6,685 bases of DNA, taken from JAFEBO01 sp036392375. GTDB lineage: Bacteria; Planctomycetota; Phycisphaerae; Phycisphaerales; UBA1924. Positions 1-5,260 of this stretch are shown here, piece by piece. The stretch covers positions 1 to 6,685 of the forward strand of contig DASVYC010000024.1 in NCBI GenBank assembly GCA_036392375.1, in the 5' to 3' direction. How positions within the stretch are numbered: the stretch's first letter is position 1; every line of letters starts with the position of its first letter. The notes below the pieces were generated by a model. It worked only from the letters and a program-made list of their open reading frames with translations, searched no databases and was not told the origin of the DNA. The position numbers and the translations under genes were made by a program.

Positions 1-1
1 C

Positions 2-145
2 GTGGACGACAGCGACTTCGTGATCTTCGCCCGTGCCTACAACAACCTCATCGACCTCGTCGGCGATATCAACCTCGATACCCTCACCGACGACAGCGAC
101 TTCGCCGAGTTCTCCACGGCCTACGACGCCCTCCTCTGCCCGTAA
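2..145 (+). CDS. C-terminal end of a dockerin-ended secreted protein (5' part outside window)
   Basis: Only the last 47 codons and the TAA stop are present. The fragment starts inside the first dockerin repeat (VDDSDFVIFARAYNNL), where the D-x-x-D tail of a calcium loop is visible. It continues through a complete second loop, D-I-N-L-D-T-L-T-D-D-S-D, with acidic or Asn residues at loop positions 1, 3, 5, 9 and 12 as in type I dockerins. It ends LLCP-stop. At protein level it differs from the C-terminus of the gene at 2491-4743 at two of 47 positions (I/L and S/G), so the missing body is probably a paralogue of that protein; this is inference. Known role of the family: dockerins bind a partner domain (cohesin in clostridia; partner unknown in planctomycetes) and so attach exported proteins to a surface or scaffold. 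An intrinsic terminator lies about 60 bases downstream. Confidence 0.85.
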   Translation: MDDSDFVIFARAYNNLIDLVGDINLDTLTDDSDFAEFSTAYDALLCP

Positions 146-166
146 TGCTCGCATCACGGCAAGGGA

Positions 167-190
167 GCTGATCAGGTCCGTCTGATCGGC
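167..190 (+). other. Hairpin in the 3' untranslated region of the first gene
   Basis: GCTGATCAG and CTGATCGGC can pair (nine pairs including one G-U) around the loop GTCCGT. No T-run follows, so it is not itself a terminator. It lies between the stop codon at 143-145 and the terminator at 207-238 and may be an accessory 3' structure. The role is unknown. Confidence 0.3.
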
Positions 191-206
191 GTCTCAAGTG
201 ACTCCG

Positions 207-238
207 AAGAGGCCCCCGACAGGGGGCCTCTTTCTTTT
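207..238 (+). terminator. Intrinsic terminator of the first gene
   Basis: An 11-bp perfect stem, AAGAGGCCCCC (207-217) with GGGGGCCTCTT (222-232), closes a GACA loop and runs straight into TTTCTTTT (231-238). It sits 62 bases after the stop at 145, in the orientation expected for ending that transcript. It separates the first gene from the nuclease gene and argues against an operon. Confidence 0.88.
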
Positions 239-295
239 CCGGACCGGCCTCCCGCTCCCGCGTTTCGCGTCCCGTTCTCGGGCCGTCGGCGGATC

Positions 296-330
296 GCCAG
301 AACATCAAGTTTCGATGATTACTCGAATTG
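296..330 (+). promoter_or_regulatory. AT-richer patch with candidate promoter or operator upstream of the nuclease gene
   Basis: In otherwise very GC-rich DNA this patch holds GCCAGAACATC (296-306), an inverted repeat TTCGA-N7-TCGAA (311-327) and the string ATTACTCGA (318-326). A comparable arrangement, AAACATC then ATTACTCAA with inverted-repeat arms, occurs at 4886-4910 upstream of the gene at 5261. The patch lies about 75-110 bases before the chosen nuclease start. No convincing -35/-10 pair could be assigned, so it is called only as a candidate regulatory region. Confidence 0.3.
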
Positions 331-392
331 TCGCTTCTCTTTTTCGCCCCCGTCGGAAACAATGGACATGTCTGTTCGTGCCCCGCGAGAGT

Positions 393-400
393 GGAGAGGG
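393..400 (+). promoter_or_regulatory. Ribosome binding site that fixes the nuclease start
   Basis: GGAGAGGG lies 6 bases before ATG 407. The reading frame is also open back to an ATG at 362, but no Shine-Dalgarno-like sequence precedes that one. The extra 15 residues it would add also place charged residues ahead of an otherwise ordinary signal peptide. A second ATG at 410 is possible but less well spaced to the core of the site. Confidence 0.65.
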
Positions 401-406
401 ATTCCG

Positions 407-2170
407 ATGATGCATCGTGGATTTGCTGTTGCGTCCGCACAAGTGGTTTCCTGTGCGTTGGCGCTGGTGCTTGCCTCGGGTGTCGCGCGTGCGGATGCCT
501 ACGACCCGCCCGCGGGCTATTACAACGCCGCCACCGGAACCGGCACCACGCTGAAGGCCAATTTGCGCACGCTGCTCGGGGTTGGCTTCATCAGCCGCTC
601 CTACGGCGACGCACGCTTCGCGCTGCCCGTCACCGACCGCGATCCCAACAACCCCAGCAATGTGATTCTTGTCTACAACGCCCAGTCCGTGCCCAGCACG
701 TGGGACTCCGGCGCCACCTGGAACCGCGAGCACACCTGGCCCGAGTCCTACGGCAACACCTCCACCAGCGCCCCGCAGTACTCCGATCTGCACATGCTCC
801 GGCCCTGCAACCCGGGCGTCAACAGCTCCCGCGGCAACGAGCCCTACGGCCTGGACAACTCCAGCCAGTGGGACCCCACCATGGCCGGCTCCCCGATCCA
901 GTACCGCGGCGAGATGGCCCGCGCGATGTTCTACGCCGCCACCCGCTACGGCGATGCCAGCGGATCCATCACCACCGGCAACTTCCTGCTCACCGACTCG
1001 GGCTGGGGCAGCGGCATCAGCAAGATGGGCAAGCTCAGCTACCTGCTCGCCTGGCACTTTGAGAACCCGGTGGATGAGCGCGAGCGGCTGCGCAACCAGA
1101 CGGTGTACTCGCAGGCCCTGAACCCCACGTACTACCAGAACAACCGCAACGCGTTCGTGGATCGTCCCGAGTTCGTCTGGGCGATCTGGGGGACGCAGCC
1201 CAACAACTCGACGCTCTACGTCGGCGGCTCGGCGGCGAGCGATGGTTCGAGCTCGCAGAACGTCGTCTTCGGACCGGTGATCATCGGCGCCCCCGCGTTC
1301 ACGACCCAGAACGTCACGCTCAACAAGAGCGGCTTCACGCCCACGACCTATGACGTGACGGTGTCGGGTGCCGCAACCTCGAACTTCAGCGGACCCCGCA
1401 AGGCCTTCGCGTACAACCCGCAGTCGCGGAACTTGACGGTCGGCGTCACGACCAGCGGCGTGGGCAATTACACCGGCACCATCACCGTTGACAACACCGA
1501 CCTCACCACCCAGGGCCCGGGCTTCGGGGCCGCCGACGGCAACGACACGATCAACGTGAGCGCGACGATCCTGGATCACGCCTCGCCCTCGCTCAGCGCC
1601 GGTTCAGCGGTGTTCAGCCAGACCATCGACTTCGGGACCGTGAGCCGCAACAGCGGGACGTACATGCAGCCCGCGAGCGTGTTCAACCGGGCGGTCAGCT
1701 TCCCGGCGTCGGTGACGAGCAAGCTGGATGCGGACTCGATCGGCGTAGCGGCGACGCCGCTGAGCTCGACCTCGGTGATCTCGACGACGCTCGCGCCCAC
1801 GCTGAACATCGCGGCTGGTTCGTCGCTGGCGGGGCAGGTGTCGTTCGACAGCTCGCAGGCGGCGGGCACGTACCAGGTGGTGTACACGATCGCGACCAGC
1901 GATCAGAACCTGCCCGGTGCGATCGCGCGGCCTTCGCTGACGCTGACGGTGCTGGGGACGATTCAGGCTTCGTGCCCGGGTGATCTCAACGCCGACACGT
2001 TTGTGGACGACGCGGACTTCGTGATCTTCGCGGCGGCGTACGAGCTGCTCGATTGCGGTGATCCATCCATGCCCGTTGGCTGTCCGTCGGACCTCAACAC
2101 CGATCTGTTCGTGGACGACGCGGACTTCGTGATCTTTGCGGGGGCGTACGAGGCGCTGATCTGCCCGTAA
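407..2170 (+). CDS. Secreted Endonuclease I family nuclease with Ig-like domains and C-terminal dockerin
   Basis: This is a 587-residue exported protein predicted to cut extracellular DNA, possibly also RNA. Residues 1-29 form a Sec signal peptide: MMHR, a hydrophobic core, then ARA before D30 (cleavage after A31 is also possible). Residues about 38-262 match the Endonuclease I family (E. coli EndA, Vibrio Vvn/NucM). WNREHTWPESYG carries E108 and H109, matching the metal-binding Glu and general-base His of Vvn. SDLHMLRP follows (126-133), then NPGVNSSRGN with the metal-ligand Asn within 135-144. The domain closes with the typical NNRNAFVDRPEFVWAIWG. A Ser/Gly linker (about 270-285) leads to two beta-rich, Ig-like segments (about 288-390 and 391-515). 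C523-P587 hold two dockerin loops (D526-L-N-A-D; D562-L-N-T-D) with cysteines at 523, 550, 559 and 586. All key nuclease residues appear intact. The gene is flanked by a terminator before it and a candidate terminator after it. Codon choice changes inside the gene (see findings). Fold and activity are inferred from motifs. Confidence 0.9.
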   Translation: MMHRGFAVASAQVVSCALALVLASGVARADAYDPPAGYYNAATGTGTTLKANLRTLLGVGFISRSYGDARFALPVTDRDPNNPSNVILVYNAQSVPSTWDSGATWNREHTWPESYGNTSTSAPQYSDLHMLRPCNPGVNSSRGNEPYGLDNSSQWDPTMAGSPIQYRGEMARAMFYAATRYGDASGSITTGNFLLTDSGWGSGISKMGKLSYLLAWHFENPVDERERLRNQTVYSQALNPTYYQNNRNAFVDRPEFVWAIWGTQPNNSTLYVGGSAASDGSSSQNVVFGPVIIGAPAFTTQNVTLNKSGFTPTTYDVTVSGAATSNFSGPRKAFAYNPQSRNLTVGVTTSGVGNYTGTITVDNTDLTTQGPGFGAADGNDTINVSATILDHASPSLSAGSAVFSQTIDFGTVSRNSGTYMQPASVFNRAVSFPASVTSKLDADSIGVAATPLSSTSVISTTLAPTLNIAAGSSLAGQVSFDSSQAAGTYQVVYTIATSDQNLPGAIARPSLTLTVLGTIQASCPGDLNADTFVDDADFVIFAAAYELLDCGDPSMPVGCPSDLNTDLFVDDADFVIFAGAYEALICP

Positions 2171-2240
2171 GCCCCACGTGACGCGCTGCGATTTCGCCCC
2201 CCTCCCCCGACGCTCGCAGTGAAGTAATCACCGAGGGAGA

Positions 2241-2258
2241 GCGGGGCAGAAACCCCGC
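2241..2258 (+). other. GC-rich hairpin downstream of the nuclease gene
   Basis: GCGGGG pairs perfectly with CCCCGC around the loop CAGAAA, 70 bases after the nuclease stop. The following sequence (GACCGTGTTTGC) has only three consecutive T, so termination here would be weak. It may stabilise the 3' end or assist the stem at 2284-2299. Confidence 0.4.
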
Positions 2259-2261
2259 GAC

Positions 2262-2279
2262 CGTGTTTGCAGAAACATC
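2262..2279 (+). repeat. 18-base motif shared with the upstream region of the next paralogue (copy 1)
   Basis: CGTGTTTGCAGAAACATC here and CGTGTTTGCACAAACATC at 4875-4892 agree at 17 of 18 positions. The core TGTTTG-CA-GAAACA is an imperfect inverted repeat. A shorter relative, TTTGCAGAGACATC, follows at 2312-2325. Conservation between two intergenic regions of related genes suggests a regulatory protein site or a shared promoter element. No regulator can be named. Confidence 0.45.
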
Positions 2280-2283
2280 ATCA

Positions 2284-2314
2284 GAGACGTTTTCGTCTCG
2301 TGGTTTTTATTTTT
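2284..2314 (+). terminator. Candidate intrinsic terminator of the nuclease gene
   Basis: A perfect 6-bp stem, GAGACG with CGTCTC (2284-2299), closes a TTTT loop. After GTGG comes the T-rich tract TTTTTATTTTT (2304-2314). The stem is short and the tract is offset by four bases, so it is weaker than the terminators at 207-238 and 4776-4803. Its place 115 bases after the nuclease stop fits the end of that transcript. Confidence 0.5.
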
Positions 2315-2476
2315 GCAGAGACATCGTGCCGTTCTTTGGATCGGCGTGTCTTCTTTGTAGCCTCAAACCCATCCCCCGATCCGGGTTCGCCGCGTTGCGG
2401 CGTGGCCGGTCGCGGGCATTCGGATACAGCGTGCGCGGCGCTGGGCTGCGATCACGCAACGTGCCTCGGGTGTGAT

Positions 2477-2484
2477 GGAAGGAG
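2477..2484 (+). promoter_or_regulatory. Ribosome binding site that favours the start at 2491
   Basis: GGAAGGAG ends directly against an in-frame ATG at 2485, too close for initiation. It is 6 bases before ATG 2491, the normal spacing. The start at 2491 gives the signal peptide MFKSSALVLIG and is preferred. Confidence 0.75.
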
Positions 2485-2490
2485 ATGCGC

Positions 2491-4743
2491 ATGTTCAAGT
2501 CTTCGGCATTGGTGTTGATCGGCGTGTGCGGCACGGTGGCGCCCGCCGCGTGGGCGGACGAGATCGACGTCCGCGCCAACAGCGCGGCGGACCAGGATCT
2601 CGCGACCCGCCGCGATCCGTACGAGATGGTCGCCCGGGCCCGAAGCTCGGCCTTCGGCGATCGCGCCACCATCAGCGTCAACGTCTTCGACAACGCGACC
2701 AACGTGCTGTCGTTCAACCGCACCTCGCTGGGCAACTGCTCCCACATCCTCGAGGACATCAGCTTCGGCACCGGCGTCTACGGTCCGTCGTACACCGGGA
2801 CGCGCACGCTCTCCAACCTGCGCTACAGCTACGGCCTCACCGGGGGCACCGCGGCGTGGGACATCCGGCTCTCGTTTTATCGCCCCAACCAGGTCAACTT
2901 CGCCGGCTTCAGCGGCGACGGCTCGGGCATGGTCGATCCCTCCGCATCCCCGTACTACACGCTCACGATCACCGGCTTTGACACCAACATCTGCCCCGGC
3001 TTCCGCACGATCTCCGGCTTGACCGCGTTCCCCAACCCCGTCACGTTGCCCGCGGGTGATACCGAGCTGATGCTCGACATGGCATACGTCGAGCCCGGGA
3101 CGCCGGGCACCGCGCCGCTCACCAGCACCAACCTCTTCCAGACGAACCTCACGACCACGCGCGTGACGGTGTTCTACGGCACCAACACCAACGCCTTCCT
3201 CAACCCCGTTCCTCCCAACACCGCCACCACCGGCGCGCAGTCCTTCGCCACGCTCGCCAGCGCGGGCAGCCCCGCAAGCCCCGGGTACAGCCACCCCCAG
3301 TACGGCCGCGACTCCAGCTTCGACGCGACGTTCCTTGGTCAGTCGCTGGTGAACAGCGCGCTCGGTCCGGCGTTTCCCAACAGCAACGAGCGACGGTACA
3401 TCTCCGATGCACGGACGCAGGCGTACGTCTTCCTGCTCCAGGGTGAGATCGAGGCGCCGGCTCCGATTGCCGGCGTCAGCATCGACGGAGGGAACGGCTT
3501 CCTGCCCGACGGCACGAGCAACGTCAGCGACCAGCTGACGCCCGCCACGCCCTACCGCGTCTACAAGTTCAACGTCAAGAACGACGTCAACTACGCCAAC
3601 ACGTCGTTCCTCGACATCGATACCGAGAACTCCGATCAGCCCGTCCGATTCGCGATCTACACGCCTAACTCCGAGGTCTTCGACGTCGCCGAGAGCCGCG
3701 GCTCCGGGCCCGACGCGCCGCCCAGCGCCGGCGGCAACAACGCCTTCCAGATCTCCTACGGCGTGGCCCGGCGCCCCGGCGTCAACAACGGCGAGCAGTA
3801 CAGCGGCCAGGAGGGCACGATGCCCGCCGGCGAGTACTACCTCGTCGTCGCTCTCAACGGCACGGGCTTTGGCGACGGCTGGAACATCACGCCCGTCGTG
3901 CCCGCGGCCCCGGTGAACTTCTCGCTCAATCTCAACGGGAACAACCAGCTCACCGTCCCGGCCGGTCCGGCCGTGTCGCCCACGCTTCCCACCGGAGGCG
4001 ACCTGGGCATCCTGCTGGGCGGGCCTCAGGTCGCGACGAGCATCGCCGTGCGGGCCCGCGGCATCGGGTGGGTCCGCTGGGGATTGACCAACAACATCCC
4101 CACCGTTGGGGCGTTCGATCAGCGTGACCAGGTCACCCCGCTGAGCGATGTCACCTTCCTCGACGTCACCCAGCCCGGCTCGTCGATCATCGGTGAGTGG
4201 AACTTCGCGCTGTACAACAACAACGGCGTGCTCGCCAACGCCACCAGCATCTCACGGGCCGGCGCGGGGTACAACGGGAACAACGGTGGCGGCGACGGGC
4301 CGTCGGGTTGCTCGGGCACGTTCGCGCAGCTCTCGTACGGCACCGGCGCGTCGCGCGGCACCGCTCCGCTCGACGCCGGTCACACCAACCTGGGCTTGCC
4401 CCTCAACAACCAGAACGGCTCGGCGCTCGCCAGCGACGAGTACTACCTGGCCGTCACCTTGGGCACGTCGCTGTTCGCCAGCGATCGCTGGGGCGCCCGC
4501 AGCACCCGCGGCAGCAACCTCACCGCCTCCATCACCGTGAACAGCGACAACCGCGGCCCGTCACCGGCTTGCCCCGCTGACTTCAACGGCGACTTCGGCG
4601 TGGACGACAGCGACTTCGTGATCTTCGCCCGTGCCTACAACAACCTGCTCGATCTGGTCGGTGACATCAACCTCGACACCCTGACCGACGACGGCGACTT
4701 CGCCGAGTTCTCGACGGCGTACGACGCTCTGCTGTGCCCGTAA
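2491..4743 (+). CDS. Secreted beta-rich protein with two PPC-like units and a C-terminal GC-type dockerin
   Basis: This 750-residue exported protein has no known enzyme motif, so I do not assign a reaction. Residues 1-22 are a Sec signal peptide ending AWA before D23. Residues about 23-330 form a beta-rich domain with GDRATISVNVFDN, LEDISFGTG, WDIR and AYVEPGTPGTAP. Its C83 and C168 are conserved in the paralogue at 5261 and could form a disulfide. Residues about 350-466 (YKFNV, FLDID, FAIYTPNS, QISYGVARRPG, AGEYYLVV, GFGDGW) resemble bacterial pre-peptidase C-terminal / DVUA0089-type beta-sandwiches. A degenerate second copy follows at about 520-690. C694-P750 are a dockerin with complete calcium loops D697-F-N-G-D and D725-I-N-L-D, ending LLCP. 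The dockerin should attach the protein to an exported partner, and the beta-sandwiches are likely binding or structural parts; both are inference. It has its own leader and terminator, so it is probably monocistronic. Confidence 0.88.
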   Translation: MFKSSALVLIGVCGTVAPAAWADEIDVRANSAADQDLATRRDPYEMVARARSSAFGDRATISVNVFDNATNVLSFNRTSLGNCSHILEDISFGTGVYGPSYTGTRTLSNLRYSYGLTGGTAAWDIRLSFYRPNQVNFAGFSGDGSGMVDPSASPYYTLTITGFDTNICPGFRTISGLTAFPNPVTLPAGDTELMLDMAYVEPGTPGTAPLTSTNLFQTNLTTTRVTVFYGTNTNAFLNPVPPNTATTGAQSFATLASAGSPASPGYSHPQYGRDSSFDATFLGQSLVNSALGPAFPNSNERRYISDARTQAYVFLLQGEIEAPAPIAGVSIDGGNGFLPDGTSNVSDQLTPATPYRVYKFNVKNDVNYANTSFLDIDTENSDQPVRFAIYTPNSEVFDVAESRGSGPDAPPSAGGNNAFQISYGVARRPGVNNGEQYSGQEGTMPAGEYYLVVALNGTGFGDGWNITPVVPAAPVNFSLNLNGNNQLTVPAGPAVSPTLPTGGDLGILLGGPQVATSIAVRARGIGWVRWGLTNNIPTVGAFDQRDQVTPLSDVTFLDVTQPGSSIIGEWNFALYNNNGVLANATSISRAGAGYNGNNGGGDGPSGCSGTFAQLSYGTGASRGTAPLDAGHTNLGLPLNNQNGSALASDEYYLAVTLGTSLFASDRWGARSTRGSNLTASITVNSDNRGPSPACPADFNGDFGVDDSDFVIFARAYNNLLDLVGDINLDTLTDDGDFAEFSTAYDALLCP

Positions 4744-4775
4744 CCGCGAAAGCGAACGCGGAATGACACCCAATC

Positions 4776-4803
4776 AAGGGAGCCCTCCGAGGGCTCCCTT
4801 TTC
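4776..4803 (+). terminator. Intrinsic terminator of the 750-residue protein gene
   Basis: AAGGGAGCCC (4776-4785) pairs perfectly with GGGCTCCCTT (4791-4800). A T-A pair can extend this to 11 bp around a CCG loop. It is followed by TTTTC. It lies 33 bases after the stop at 4743, the usual distance. Confidence 0.9.
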
Positions 4804-4874
4804 ATTGCGCGCGTCGTGACGCAAGTCGTCGCGGTGCCGCCGCCTCGGACCACCACGCGGTGTACCGAGCCCGG

Positions 4875-4892
4875 CGTGTTTGCACAAACATC
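4875..4892 (+). repeat. 18-base palindromic motif upstream of the second paralogue (copy 2)
   Basis: CGTGTTTGCACAAACATC contains TGTTTG-CA-CAAACA, an inverted repeat with perfect 6-base arms typical of a dimeric regulator site. It matches 2262-2279 at 17 of 18 positions. A shorter relative, GCAGCGACATC, follows at 4919-4929, so both intergenic regions carry a pair of GCA-N3-ACATC elements (46 bases apart at 2269/2315, 37 apart at 4882/4919). The function is inferred only from this conservation. Confidence 0.5.
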
Positions 4893-5124
4893 TTGAAGAA
4901 CATTACTCAAGAACTACGCAGCGACATCTAAATGAACAATAGTGTGAAAGCAACAAGAAACTTGTGCGGCGACTCTCTCGCGAAAGCCCCTGATTTTCTG
5001 GTGCTCCGCCAAAATGACACAACACATTTGTGCCGAATCAGATATGCTGGCGATATCACGCGACGCATGTTTTGTTCAATTGGGCCGAGTCCGGCCCCGT
5101 CGCGGCGACATCGGCGAAGTGAAA

Positions 5125-5238
5125 GCGGCCCGTGGCTTAGGCGGTCAACGGGCCGCAGATTGTGCGCGAAGGGTGGATGGGGCTGTGTGGCCCCGACTTT
5201 CGCACGATCCGTGCCGAGCCGTCCGGGCCTGAACCCGG
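5125..5238 (+). promoter_or_regulatory. Candidate structured 5' leader RNA with three tandem hairpins
   Basis: Three hairpins follow one another. The first is GCGGCCCGT/ACGGGCCGC (5125-5133 with 5148-5156), nine perfect pairs and a 14-base loop. The second is a long bulged stem, GATTGTGCG with CGCACGATC (5158-5166 with 5201-5209), extended by GAAG/CTTT-type pairing and topped by GGGGC/GCCCC (5179-5183 with 5190-5194). The third is CCGGG/CCCGG (5223-5227 with 5234-5238) around CCTGAA. The last ends eight bases before the ribosome binding site. This could be a regulatory leader or an mRNA-stabilising structure. It matches no riboswitch class I recognise, and high GC raises the chance of random stems. 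Confidence 0.35.
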
Positions 5239-5245
5239 CAGAGGC

Positions 5246-5253
5246 AGAAGGAG
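5246..5253 (+). promoter_or_regulatory. Ribosome binding site of the second paralogue
   Basis: AGAAGGAG lies 7 bases before ATG 5261. Together with the signal peptide that begins there (MKTRTLGLLLVG), it fixes the start of the open-ended gene. Confidence 0.8.
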
Positions 5254-5260
5254 TGTTCGA

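Larger units (their letters stand above)
2171..2490 (+). other. Intergenic region between the nuclease gene and the 750-residue protein
   Basis: These 320 bases hold no convincing gene. In order there is a GC-rich hairpin (2241-2258), a direct-repeat motif (2262-2279), a candidate terminator (2284-2314), a second copy of the motif (2315-2325), and a leader of about 165 bases ahead of the next gene. Possible leader stems are GGATCGG/CCGATCC (2338-2344 with 2376-2382) and CGCCGC-GTT-GCGGCG (2388-2402). GCGTG/CACGC (2429-2433 with 2453-2457) competes with ATCAC/GTGAT (2451-2455 with 2472-2476), the latter ending just before the ribosome binding site. The short open frames here have no ribosome binding site and look like chance. 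Confidence 0.5.
4744..5260 (+). other. Long intergenic region and leader before the second paralogue
   Basis: These 517 bases hold the terminator of the preceding gene (4776-4803), a GC-rich spacer, then the palindromic motif (4875-4892). An AT-richer stretch follows (about 4880-5085), likely to contain the promoter, although no clear -35/-10 pair was found. The final 140 bases can fold into successive hairpins before the ribosome binding site. A 110-codon open frame (4932-5264) overlaps the next start as ATGA. It lacks a ribosome binding site and has a chance-like composition, so it is not called. Confidence 0.5.

Noticed and set aside
362..406. Earlier in-frame ATG for the nuclease
   Set aside because: It has no Shine-Dalgarno sequence and would bury the signal peptide behind 15 polar and charged residues. 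ATG 407 has GGAGAGGG at good spacing.
305..1579. 424-codon open frame on the minus strand opposite the nuclease gene
   Set aside because: It is a Val/Gly/Arg/Ala-rich antisense shadow of a GC-rich gene, with no domain motifs. The + strand frame has clear Endonuclease I motifs.
2263..2518. Short + strand open frames of 70 and 83 codons before the 750-residue protein gene
   Set aside because: They lack ribosome binding sites, overlap the candidate terminator and motif, and have no recognisable features.
2452..3294. 280-codon minus-strand open frame opposite the 750-residue protein gene
   Set aside because: Low-complexity Gly/Val/Ala/Arg composition typical of an antisense shadow. The + strand frame is conserved in the paralogue.
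5018..5032. Inverted repeat CACAA-CACAT-TTGTG
   Set aside because: The arms are only 5 bases long and it is not repeated in the other intergenic regions. It could be chance in an AT-richer stretch.
5028..5056. Possible sigma-70 promoter TTGTGC-N17-CGATAT
   Set aside because: The -10 hexamer matches the consensus poorly, and planctomycete promoters are not well enough defined to support the call.
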